Source of the DNA: Tupaia tana
Lineage: Eukaryota > Chordata > Mammalia > Scandentia > Tupaiidae
NCBI GenBank assembly: GCA_026018925.1
Contig: JAKSZU010000516.1
Location: 1 to 64,000, forward strand
Length of the DNA stretch: 64,000 nucleotides
Reading direction: 5' to 3'
The notes beneath the pieces were generated by a model, which was not told where the DNA came from, did no database searches, and worked only from the letters and a program-made list of their open reading frames with translations. Below, one piece after another: positions 27,201 through 38,720 of this stretch (its first letter is position 1; each line of letters opens with the position of its first letter). A program made the translations under genes and the position numbers.

Positions 27201-30200
27201 TTCAATTGTAAATTTCTCTCTTCTGATCAACACACAGGAACGCCCTCAGTTCATCCACACCACACCCCCATCTTTCGACCCCTGGGCCAGGATCTCCGAG
27301 GGAGGACTGCCCCAGTAGTTCCAGCCCCGGGACCCCCAGGCCAGAGCCCCCTCTTTCAGCCAGGTACATTTTTTTTCCTTTTTTTTTTCCTTCTCTGTCC
27401 TGTTATCCACATCTTTCAATTGTAAATTTCTCTCTTCTGATCAACACACAGGAACGCCCTCAGTTCATCCACAACACACCCCCATCTTTCGACCCCTGGG
27501 CCAGGATCTCCGAGGGAGGACTGCCCCCAGTAGTTCCAGCCCCGCGACCCCCAGGCCAGAGCCCACTCTTTCAGCCAGGTACATTATTTTTCCTTTTTTT
27601 TTTTCCTTCTCTGTCCTGTTATCCACATCTTTCAATTGTAAATTTCTCTCTTCTGATCAACACACAGGAACGCCCTCAGTTCATCCACACCACACCCCCA
27701 TCTTTCGACCCCTGGGCCAGGATCTCCGAGGGAGGACTGCCCCCAGTAGTTCCAGCCCCGGGACCCCCAGGCCAGAGCCCCCTCTTTCAGCCAGGTACAT
27801 TTTTTTTCCTTTTTTTTTTTCCTTCTCTGTCCTTTTATCCACATCTTTCAATTGTAAATTTCCCTCTTCTGATCAACACACAGGAACGCCCTCAGTTCAT
27901 CCACACCACACCCCCATCTTTCGACCCCTGGGCCAGGATCTCCGAGGGAGGACTGCCCCCAGTAGTTCCAGCCCCGGGACCCCCAGGCCAGAGCCCCCTC
28001 TTTCAGCCAGGTACATTTTTTTTCCTTTTTTTTTTTCTTCTCTGTCCTGCTATCCACATCTTTCAATTGTAAATTTCTCTCTTCTGATCAACACACAGGA
28101 ACGCCCTCAGTTCATCCACACCACACCCCCATCTTTCGACCCCTGGGCCAGGATCTCCGAGGGAGGACTGCCCCCAGTAGTTCCAGCCCCGGGACCCCCA
28201 GGCCAGAGCCCCCTCTTTCAGCCAGGTACATTTTTTTTCCTTTTTTTTTTTCCTTCTCTGTCCTGTTATCCACATCTTTCAATTGTAAATTTCTCTCTTC
28301 TGATCAACACACAGGAACGCCCTCAGTTCATCCACACCACACCCCCATCTTTCGACCCCTGGGCCAGGATCTCCGAGGGAGGACTGCCCGCAGTAGTTCC
28401 AGCCCCGGGAGCCCCAGGCCAGAGCCCCCTCTTTCAGCCAGGTACATTTTTTTTCCTTTTTTTTTTTCCTTCTCTGTCCTTTTATCCACATCTTTCAATT
28501 GTAAATTTCTCTCTTCTGATCAACACACAGGAACGCCCTCAGTTCATCCACACCACACCCCCATCTTTCGACCCCTGGGCCAGGATCTCCGAGGGAGGAC
28601 TGCCCCCAGTAGTTCCAGCCCCGGGACCCCCAGGCCAGAGCCCCCTCTTTCAGCCAGGTACATTTTTTTTCCTTTTTTTTTTTTCCTTCTCTGTCCTGTT
28701 ATCCACATCTTTCAATTGTAAATTTCTCTCTTCTGATCAACACACAGGAACGCCCTCAGTTCATCCACACCACACCCCCATCTTTCGACCCCTGGGCCAG
28801 GATCTCCGAGGGAGGACTGCCCCCAGTAGTTCCAGCCCCGGGACCCCCAGGCCAGAGCACCCTCTTTCAGCCAGGTACATTTTTTTTCCTTTTTTTTTTT
28901 CCTTCTCTGTCCTGTTATCCACATCTTTCAATTGTAAATTTCTCTCTTCTGATCAACACACAGGTACGCCCTCAGTTCATCCACACCACACCCCCATCTT
29001 TCGACCCCTGGGCCAGGATCTCCGAGGGAGGACTGCCCCCAGTAGTTCCAGCCCCGGGACCCCCAGGCCAGAGCCCCCTCTTTCAGCCAGGTACATTTTT
29101 TTCCTTTTTTTTTTCCTTCTCTGTCCTGTTATCCACATCTTTCAATTGTAAATTTCTCTCTTCTGATCAACACACAGGAACGCCCTCAGTTCATCCACAC
29201 CACACCCCCATCTTTTGACCCCTGGGCCAGGATCTCCGAGGGAGGACTGCCCCCAGTATGTCCAGCCCCGGGATCCCCAGGCCAGAGCCCCCTCTTTCAG
29301 ACAGGTACATTTTTTTTCCTTTTTTTTTTTTTTCCTTCTCTGTCCTGTTATCCACATCTTTCAATTGTAAATTTCTCTCTTCTGATCAACACACAGGAAC
29401 GCCCTCAGTTCATCCACACCACACCCCCAACTTTCGACCCCTGGCCAGGATCACCGAGGGAGGACTGCCCCCAGTAGTTCCAGCCCCGCGACCCCAAGGC
29501 CAGAGCCCCCTCTTTCAGCCAGGTACATTATTTTTCCTTTTTTTTTTTCCTTCTCTGTCCTGTTATCCACATCTTTCAATTGTAAATTTCTCTCTTCTGA
29601 TCAACACACAGGAACGCCCTCAGTTCATCCACACCACACCCCCATTTTTCGACCCCTGGGCCAGGATCTCTGAGGGAGGACAGCCCCCAGTAGTTCCAGC
29701 CCCGGGACCCCCAGGCCAGAGCCCCCTCTTTCAGCCAGGTACATTTTTTTTTCCTTTTTTTTTTTCCTTCTCTGTCCTGTTATCCACATCTTTCAATTGT
29801 AAATTTCTCTCTTCTGATCAACACACAGGAACGCCCTCAGTTCATCCACACCACACCCCCATCTTTCGACCCCTGGGCCAGGATCTCCGAGGGAGGACTG
29901 CCCCCAGTAGTTCCAGCCCCGGGACCCCCAGGCCAGAGCCCCCTCTTTCAGCCAGGTATATTTTTTTTCCTTTTTTTTTTCCTTCTCTGTCCTGTTATCC
30001 ACATCTTTCAATTGTAAATTTCTCTCTTCTGATCAACACACAGGAACGCCCTCAGTTCATCCACACCACACCCCCATCTTTCGACCCCTGGGCCAGGATC
30101 TCCGAGGGAGGACTGCCCCCAGTAGTTCCAGCCCCGGGACCCCCAGGCCAGAGCCCCCTCTTTCAGCCAGGTACATTTTTTTTCCTTTTTTTTTTCCTTC

Positions 30201-33200
30201 TCTGTCCTGTTATCCACATCTTTCAATTGTAAATTTCTCTCTTCTGATCAACACACAGGAACGCCCTCAGTTCATCCACACCACACCCCCATCTTTCGAC
30301 CCCTGGGCCAGGATCTCCGAGGGAGGACTGCCCCCAGTAGTTCCAGCCCCACGACCCCCTGGCCAGAGCCCCCTCTTTCAGCCAGGTACATTATTTTTCC
30401 TTTTTTTTTCCCTTCTCTGTCCTGTTATCCACATCTTTCAATTGTAAATTTCTCTCTTCTGATCAACACACAGGAACGCCCTCAGTTCATCCACACCACA
30501 CCCCCATCTTTCGACCCCTGGGCCAGGATCTCTGAGGGAGGACTGCCCTCAGTAGTTCCAGCCCCGGGACCCCCAGGCCAGAGCCCCCTCTTTCAGCCAG
30601 GTACATTTTTTTTCCTTTTTTTTTTCCTTCTCTGTCCTGTTATCCACGTCTTTCAATTGTAAATTTCTCTCTTCTGATCAACACACAGGAACGCCCTCAG
30701 TTCATCCACACCACACCCCCATCTTTCGACACCTGGGCCAGGATCTCCAAGGGAGGACTGCCCCCAGTAGTTCCAGCCCCGCGAACCCCAGGCCAGAGCA
30801 CCCTCTTTCAGCCAGGTACATTATTTTTCCTTTTTTTTTTTCCTTCTCTGTCCTGTTATCCACATCTTTCAATTGTAAATTTCTCTCTTCTGATCAACAC
30901 ACAGGAACGCCCTCAGTTCATCCACACCACACCCCCATCTTTCGACCCCTGGGCCAGGATCTCCGAGCGAGGACTGCCACCAGTAGTTCCAGCCCCGGGA
31001 CCCCCAGGCCAGAGCCCCCTCTTTCAGCCAGGTACATTTTTTTTCCTTTTTTTTTTCCTTCTCTGTCCTGTTATCCACATCTTTCAATTGTAAATTTCTC
31101 TCTTCTGATCAACACACAGGAACGCCCTCAGTTCATCCACACCACACCCCCATCTTTCGACCCCTGGGCCAGGATCTCCGAGGGAGGACTGCCCCCAGTA
31201 GTTCCAGCCCCGGGACCCCCAGGCCAGAGCTCCCTCTTTCAGCCAGGTACATTTTTTTTCCTTTTTTTTTTTCCTTCTCTGTCCTGTTATCCACATCTTT
31301 CAATTGTAAATTTCTCTCTTCTGATCAACACACAGGAACGCCCTCAGTTCATCCACACCACACCCCCATCTTTCGACCCCTGGGCCAGGATGTCCGAGGG
31401 AGGACTGCCCCCAGTAGTTCCAGCCCCGGGAGCCCCAGGCCAGAGCCCCCTCTTTCAGCCAGGTACATTTTTTTTCCTTTTTTTTTTTCCTTCTCTGTCC
31501 TTTTATCCACATCTTTCAATTGTAAATTACTCTCTTCTGATCAACACACAGGAACGCCCTCAGTTCATCCACACCACACCCCCATATTTCGTCCCCTGGG
31601 CCAGGATCTCCGAGGGACGACTGCCCCCAGTAGTTCCAGCCCCGGTACCCCCAGGCCAGAGCCCCCTCTTTCAGCCAGGTACATTTTTTTTCCTTTTTTT
31701 TTTTTCCTTCTCTGTCCTGTTATCCACATCTTTCAATTGTAAATTACTCTCTTCTGATCAACACACAGGAACGCCCTCAGTTCATCCACACCACACCCCC
31801 ATCTTTCGACCCCTGGGCCAGGATCTCCGAGGGAGGACTGCCCCCAGTAGTTCCAGCCCCGGGACCCCCAGGCCAGAGCCCCCTCTTTCAGCCAGGTACA
31901 TTTTTTTTCCTTTTTTTTTTCCTTCTCTGTCCTGTTATCCACATCTTTCAATTGTAAATTTCTCTCTTCTGATCAACACACAGGTACGCCCTCAGTTCAT
32001 CCACACCACACCCCCATCTTTCGACCCCTGGGCCAGGATCTCCGAGGGAGGACTGCCCCCAGTAGTTCCAGCCCCGGGACCCCCAGGCCAGAGCCCCCTC
32101 TTTCAGCCAGGTACATTTTTTTCCTTTTTTTTTTTTCCTTCTCTGTCCTGTTATCCACATCTTTCAATTGTAAATTACTCTCTTCTGATCAACACACAGG
32201 AACGCCCTCAGTTCATCCACACCACACCCCCATCTTTTGACCCCTGGGCCAGGATCTCCGAGTGAGGACTGCCCCCAGTATGTCCAGCCCCGGGATCCCC
32301 AGGCCAGAGCCCCCTCTTTCAGACAGGTACATTTTTTTTCCTTTTTTTTTTTTCCTTCTCTGTCCTGTTATCCACATCTTTCAATTGTAAATTTCTCTCT
32401 TCTGATCAACACACAGGAACGCCCTCAGTTCATCCACACCACACCCCCATCTTTCGACCCCTGGGCCAGGATCTCCGAGGGAGGACTGCCCCCAGGAGTT
32501 CCAGCCCGGGGACCCCCAGGCCAGAGCCCCCTCTTTCAGCCAGGTACATTTTTTTTCCTTTTTTTTTTTCCTTCTCTGTCCTGTTATCCACATCTTTCAA
32601 TTGTAAATTTCTCTCTTCTGATCAACACACAGATACGCCCTCAGTTCATCCACACCACACCCCCATCTTTCGACCCCTGGCCAGGATCACCGAGGGAGGA
32701 CTGCCCCCAGTAGTTCCAGCCCCGCGACCCCAAGGCCAGAGCCCCCTCTTTCAACAAGGTACATTTTTTTTCCTTTTTTTTTTTCCTTCTCTGTCCTGTT
32801 ATCCACATCTTTCAATTGTAAATTTCTCTCTTCTGATCAACACACAGGAACGCCCTCAGTTCATCCACACTACACCCCCATCTTTCGACCCCTGGGCCAG
32901 GATCTCTGAGGGAGGACAGCCCCCAGTAGTTCCAGCCCCGGGACCCCCAGGCCAGAGCCCCCTCTTTCAGCCAGGTACATTTTTTTTTCCTTTTTTTTTT
33001 TCCTTCTCTGTCCTGTTATCCACATCTTTCAATTGTAAATTTCTCTCTTCTGATCAACACACAGGAACGCCCTCAGTTCATCCACACCACACCCCCATCT
33101 TTCGACCCCTGGGCCAGGATCTCCGAGGGAGGACTGCCCCCAGTAGTTCCAGCCCCGGGACCCCCAGGCCAGAGCCCCCTCTTTCAGCCAGGTACATTTT

Positions 33201-35627
33201 TTTTCCTTTTTTTTTTTTCCTTATCTGTCCTGTTATCCACATCTTTCAATTGTAAATTTCTCTCTTCTGATCAACACACAGGAACGCCCTCAGTTCATCC
33301 ACACCACACCCCCATCTTTCGACCCCTGGGCCAGGATCTCCGAGGGAGGACTGCCCCCAGTAGTTCCAGCCCCGGGACCCCCAGGCCAGAGCCCCCTCTT
33401 TCAGCCAGGTACATTTTTTTTCCTTTTTTTTTTCCTTCTCTGTCCTGTTATCCACATCTTTCAATTGTAAATTTCTCTCTTCTGATCAACACACAGGTAC
33501 GCCCTCAGTTCATCCACACCACACCCCCATCTTTCGACCCCTGGGCCAGGATCTCCGAGGGAGGACTGCCCCCAGTAGTTCCAGCCCCGCGACCCCCAGG
33601 CCAGAGCCCCCTCTTTCAGCCAGGTACATTATTTTTCCTTTTTTTTTTTCCTTTTCTGTCCTGTTATCCACATCTTTCAATTGTAAATTTCTCTCTTCTG
33701 ATCAACACACAGGAACGCCCTCAGTTCATCCACACCACACCCCCATCTTTCGACCCCTGGGCCAGGATCTCCGAGGGAGGACTGCCCCCAGTAGTTCCAG
33801 CCCCGGGACCCCCAGGCCAGAGCCCCCTCTTTCAGCCAGGTACATTTTTTTTCCTTTTTTTTTTTCCTTCTCTGTCCTTTTATCCACATCTTTCAATTGT
33901 AAATTTCTCTCTTCTGATCAACACACAGGAACGCCCTCAGTTCATCCACACCACACCCCCATCTTTCGACCCCTGGGCCAGGATCTCCGAGGGAGGACTG
34001 CCCCCAGTAGTTCCAGCCCCGGGACCCCCAGGCCAGAGCCCCCTCTTTCAGCCAGGTACATTTTTTTTCCTTTTTTTTTTTCTTCTCTGTCCTGCTATCC
34101 ACATCTTTCAATTGTAAATTTCTCTCTTCTGATCAACACACAGGAACGCCCTCAGTTCATCCACACCACACCCCCATCTTTCGACCCCTGGGCCAGGATC
34201 TCCGAGGGAGGACTGCCCCCATTAGTTCCAGCCCCGGGACCCCCAGGCCAGAGCCCCCTCTTTCAGCCAGGTACATTTTTTTTCCTTTTTTTTTTTCCTT
34301 CTCTGTCCTGTTATCCACATCTTTCAATTGTAAATTTCTCTCTTCTGATCAACACACAGGAACGCCCTCAGTTCATCCACACCACACCCCCATCTTTCGA
34401 CCCCTGGGCCAGGATCTCCGAGGGAGGACTGCCCCCAGTAGTTCCAGCCCCGGGACCCCCAGGCCAGAGCCCCCTCTTTCAGCCAGGTACATTTTTTTTC
34501 CTTTTTTTTTTCCTTCTCTGTCCTGTTATCCACATCTTTCAATTGTAAATTTCTCTCTTCTGATCAACACACAGGAACGCCCTCAGTTCATCCACAACAC
34601 ACCCCCATCTTTCGACCCCTGGGCCAGGATCTCCGAGGGAGGACTGCCCCCAGTAGTTCCAGCCCCGGGACCCCCAGGCCAGAGCCCCCTCTTTCAACAA
34701 GGTACATTTTTTTTTCCTTTTTTTTTTTCCTTCTCTGTCCTGTTATCCACATCTTTCCATTGTAAATTTCTCTCTTCTGATCAACACACAGGAACGCCCT
34801 CAGTTCATCCACACCACACCCCCATCTTTCGACCCCTGGGCCAGGATCTCCGAGGGAGGACTGCCCCCAGTAGTTCCAGCCCCGGGACCCCCAGGCCAGA
34901 GCCCCCTCTTTCAGCCAGGTACATATTTTTTCCTTTTTTTTTTTCCTTCTCTGTCCTGTTATCCACATCTTTCAATTGTAAATTACTCTCTTCTGATCAA
35001 CACACAGGAACGCCCTCAGTTCATCCACACCACACACCTATTTCTCGACCCCTGGGCCAGGATCTCCGAGGGAGGACTGCCCCCAGTAGTTCCAGCCCCG
35101 GGACCCCCAGGCCAGAGCCCCCTCTTTCAGCCAGGTACATTTTTTTTCCTTTTTTTTTTCCTTCTCTGTCCTGTTATCCACATCTTTCAATTGTAAATTT
35201 CTCTCTTCTGATCAACACACAGGAACGCCCTCAGTTCATCCACACCACACCCCCATCTTTCGACCCCTGTGCCAGGATCTCCGAGGGAGGACTGCCCCCA
35301 GTAGTTCCAGCCCCGGGACCCCCAGGTCAGAGCCCCCTCTTTCAGCCAGGTACATTTTTTTTCCTTTTTTTTTTTCCTTCTCTGTCCTGTTATCCACATC
35401 TTTCAATTGTAAATTTCTCTCTTCTGATCAACACACAGGAACGCCCTCAGTTCATCCACACCACACCCCCATCTTTCGACCCCTGGGCCAGGATCTCCGA
35501 GGGAGGACTGCCCCCAGTAGTTCCAGCCCCGGGAACCCCAGGCCAGAGCCCCCTCTTTCAGCCAGGTACATTTTTTTTCCTTTTTTTTTTTTCCTTCTCT
35601 GTCCTGTTATCCACATCTTTCAATTGT

Positions 35628-35639
35628 AAATTTCTCTCT

Positions 35640-35642
<3 letters not shown>
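35628..35642. repeat. Target-site duplication, left copy
   Basis: AAATTTCTCTCTTCT stands immediately before the T run of the SINE and is identical to 35935-35949. It is ordinary array A sequence, so the pre-insertion site can be read from any neighbouring monomer. Confidence 0.93.
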
Positions 35643-35674
<32 letters not shown>

Positions 35675-35867
35675 CTTTTTTTGGAGAGGTTTTTGCTATA
35701 GGGCGCGTGCGCTCGCCAGACAGACAGAGAGAGATAGAGAGATAGAAAGCAGGAAATCACCCCCCAGGGGGGATGGCCACGCCGCAATCCCTTCTCCTTC
35801 ATTCTCCTCTCGGGATCTTGGGCACGCACGCACACGCGCCCGGCGTGAGTTTAAGCCGCCGGGTCCG

Positions 35868-35878
35868 GGACTCGAACC
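35868..35878 (-). promoter_or_regulatory. SINE Pol III promoter, box B
   Basis: The minus strand reads GGTTCGAGTCC, an exact match to the box B consensus GGTTCGANTCC bound by TFIIIC. It lies in the T-loop region of the tRNA-like head. Confidence 0.85.
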
Positions 35879-35909
35879 GCGGTCGACTACGTGGGAGTCC
35901 AGCGACATA

Positions 35910-35921
35910 GCCATTACGCTA
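35910..35921 (-). promoter_or_regulatory. SINE Pol III promoter, box A
   Basis: The minus strand reads TAGCGTAATGGC, close to the box A consensus TRGCNNAGYNGG but one base short. It sits about 31 bp upstream of box B, the usual spacing in tRNA-derived SINEs. Confidence 0.7.
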
Positions 35922-35934
35922 ACTGCTGGTCCCT

Positions 35935-35949
35935 AAATTTCTCTCTTCT
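35935..35949. repeat. Target-site duplication, right copy
   Basis: AAATTTCTCTCTTCT follows the SINE 5' end directly and then continues into GATCAACACACAGG, the normal continuation of the array A monomer. The exact match to 35628-35642 fixes both SINE boundaries. Confidence 0.93.
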
Positions 35950-37860
35950 GATCAACACACAGGAACGCCCTCAGTTCATCCACACCACACCCCCATATTC
36001 CGACCCCTGGGCCAGGATCTCCGAGGGAGGACTGCCCCCAGTAGTTCCAGCCCCGGGACCCCCAGGCCAGAGCCCCTCTTTCAGCCAGGTACATTTTTTT
36101 TCCTTTTTTTTTTTTCCTTCTCTGTCCTGTTATCCACATCTTTCAATTGTAAATTACTCTCTTCTGATCAACACACAGGAACGCCCTCAGTTCATCCACA
36201 CCACACCCCCATCTTTCGACCCCTGGGCCAGGATCTCCGAGGGAGGACTGCCCCCAGTAGTTCCAGCCCCGGGACCCCCAGGCCAGAGCCCCCTCTTTCA
36301 GCCAGGTACATTTTTTTTCCTTTTTTTTTTTCCTTCTCTGTCCTGTTATCCACATCTTTCAATTGTAAATTTCTCTCTTCTGATCAACACACAGGAACGC
36401 CCTCAGTTCATCCACACCACACCCCCATCTTTCGACCCCTGGGCCAGGATCTCCGAGGGAGGACTGCCCCCAGTAGTTCCAGCCCCGGGACCCCCAGGCC
36501 AGAGCCCCCTCTTTCAGCCAGGTACATTTTTTTTCCTTTTTTTTTTCCTTCTCTGTCCTGTTATCCACATCTTTCAATTGTAAATTTCTCTCTTGTGATC
36601 AACACACAGGAACGCCCTCAGTTCATCCACACCACACCCCCATCTTTCGACCCCTGGGCCAGGATCTCCGAGGGAGGACTGCCCCCAGTAGTTCCAGACC
36701 TGGGACCCCCAGGCTAGAGCCCCCCTCTTTCAGCCAGGTACATTTTTTTTCCTTTTTTTTTTGCTTCTCTGTCCTGTTATCCACATCTTTCAATTGTAAA
36801 TTTCTCTCTTCTGATCAACACACAGGAACGCCCTCAGTTCATCCACACCACACCCCCATCTTTCGACCCCTGGGCCAGGATCTCCGAGGGAGGACTGCCC
36901 CCAGTAGTTCCAGCCCCGGGACCCCCAGGCCAGAGCCCCCTCTTTCAGCCAGGTACATTTTTTTTTCCTTTTTTTTTTTCCTTCTCTGTCCTGTTATCCA
37001 CAACTTTCAATTGTAAATTTATCTCTTCTGATCAACACACAGGAACGCCCTCAGTTCATCCACACCACACCCCCATCTTTCGACCCCTGGGCCAGGATCT
37101 CCGAGGGAGGACTGCCCCCAGTAGTTCCAGCCCCGGGACCCCCAGGCCAGAGCCCCCTCTTTCAGCCAGGTATATTTTTTTTCCTTTTTTTTTTTCCTTC
37201 TCTGTCCTGTTATCCACATCTTTCAATTGTAAATTTCTCTCTTCTGATCAACACACAGGAACGCCCTCAGTTCATCCACACCACACCCCCATCTTTCGAC
37301 CCCTGGGCCAGGATCTCCGAGGGAGGACTGCCCCCAGTAGTTTCAGCCCCGGGACTCCCAGGCCAGAGCCCCCTCTTTCAGCCACGTACATTTTTTTTCC
37401 TTTTCTTTTCCTTCTCTGTCCTGTTATCCACATCTTTCAATTGTAAATTTCTCTCTTCTTATCAACACACAGGAACGCCCTCAGTTCATCCACACCACAC
37501 CCCCCATCTTTCGACCCCTGGGCCAGGATCTCCGAGGGAGGACTGTCCCCAGTAGTTCCAGCCCCGGGACCCCCAGGTCAGAGCCCCCTCTTTCAGCCAG
37601 GTACATTTTTTTTTCCTTTTTTTTTTCCGTCTCTGTCCTGTTATCCACATCTTTCAATTGTAAATTTCTCTCTTCTGATCAACACACAGGAACGCCCTCA
37701 GTTCATCCACACCACACCCCCATCTTTCGACCCCTGGGCCAGGATCTCCGAGGGAGGACTGCCCCCAGTAGTTCCAGCCCCGGGACCCCCAGGCCAGAGC
37801 CCCCTCTTTCAGCCAGGTACATTTTTTTTCCTTTTTTTTTTCCTTCTCTGTCCTGTCATC

Positions 37861-38720
37861 CACATCTTTCAGTTGTAAATTTCTCTCTTCTGATCAACAC
37901 ACAGGAACGCCCTCAGTTCATCCACACCACACCCCCATCTTTCGACCCCTGGGCCAGGATCTCCGAGGGAGGACTGCCCCCAGTAGTTCCAGCCCCAGGA
38001 CCCCCAGGCCAGAGCCCCCTCTTTCAGAAAGGTACATTTTTTTTCCTTTTTTTTTTTCCTTCTCTGTCCTGTTATCCACATCTTTCAATTGTAAATTTCT
38101 CTCTTCTGATCAACACACAGGAACGCCCTCAGTTCATCCACACCACACCCCCATCTTTCGACCCCTGGGCCAGGATCTCCGAGGGAGGACTGCCCCCAGT
38201 AGTTCCAGCCCCGCGACCCCCAGGCCAGAGCCCCTCTTTCAGCCAGGTACATTATTTTTCCTTTTTTTTTTCCTTCTCTGTCCTGTCATCCACATCTTTC
38301 AGTTGTAAATTTCTCTCTTCTGATCAACACACAGGAACGCCCTCAGTTCATCCACACCACACCCCCATCTTTCGACCCCTGGGCCAGGATCTCCGAGGGA
38401 GGACTGCCCCCAGTAGTTCCAGCCCCAGGACCCCCAGGCCAGAGCCCCCTCTTTCAGAAAGGTACATTTTTTTTCGTTTTTTTTTTTCCTTCTCTGTCCT
38501 GTTATCCACATCTTTCAATTGTAAATTTCTCTCTTCTGATCAACACACAGGAACGCCCTCAGTTCATCCACACCACACTCCCATCTTTCGACCCCTGGGC
38601 CAGGATCTCCGAGGGAGGACTGCCCCCAGTAGTTCCAGGCCCGCGACCCCCAGGCCAGAGCCCCTCTTTCAGCCAGGTACATTATTTTTCCTTTTTTTTT
38701 TCCTTCTCTGTCCTGTTTTC
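37861..38720 (+). repeat. Local tandem duplication of a two-monomer segment (~430 bp)
   Basis: A pair of neighbouring monomers is repeated at once. Both copies carry CACATCTTTCAGTTG at the start (37861 and 38291), then CAGAAAGGTACAT, then a monomer with CCGCGACCC or a close form and a shortened AGAGCCCCTC run. The corresponding stretch near 16.6-17.0 kb has this pair only once. This is direct evidence of small-scale unequal exchange after the larger block copies formed. Confidence 0.75.

Larger units (their letters stand above)
1..35642 (+). repeat. Array A, left part: tandem ~216-bp satellite-like monomers
   Basis: About 165 head-to-tail copies of a unit close to 216 bp fill this stretch from the first base, so the left edge is outside the window. 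Landmarks recur in every copy: an MfeI-type CAATTG, TGATCAACACACAG, TTTCGACCCCTGG, CCCCAGTAGTTCCAGCC, CCCGGGACCCCCAGG, then GTACAT and two T-rich runs. Copies differ by scattered single-base changes and by 1-3 bp in the T runs, so the period stays at 215-217 bp. The low divergence suggests recent homogenisation by unequal exchange or gene conversion. The monomer has an exon-plus-intron look on the plus strand (see 248-463). I do not recognise the repeat family. The copy count is estimated from length divided by period. Confidence 0.97.
35643..35934 (-). mobile_element. tRNA-derived SINE, minus orientation
   Basis: On the minus strand this ~290-bp element begins GGGACCAGCAGTTAGCG and carries a tRNA-like head with Pol III box A and box B. 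A GC-rich body follows, then a TCTATCTCTC-type pyrimidine stretch, and it ends in a long A-rich tail that reads as a run of T on the plus strand at 35643-35680. It interrupts a monomer of array A and is flanked by a perfect 15-bp target-site duplication, as expected of L1-mediated insertion. No other copy is visible in the window. I do not recognise the family. It is not Alu, B1 or 7SL-derived. It is clearly a SINE and not a functional tRNA gene. Confidence 0.92.

Noticed and set aside
35860..35934. Functional tRNA gene
   Set aside because: It has boxes A and B, but the acceptor stem is not closed, and the SINE body, A-rich tail and target-site duplication show it is a retroposon head.
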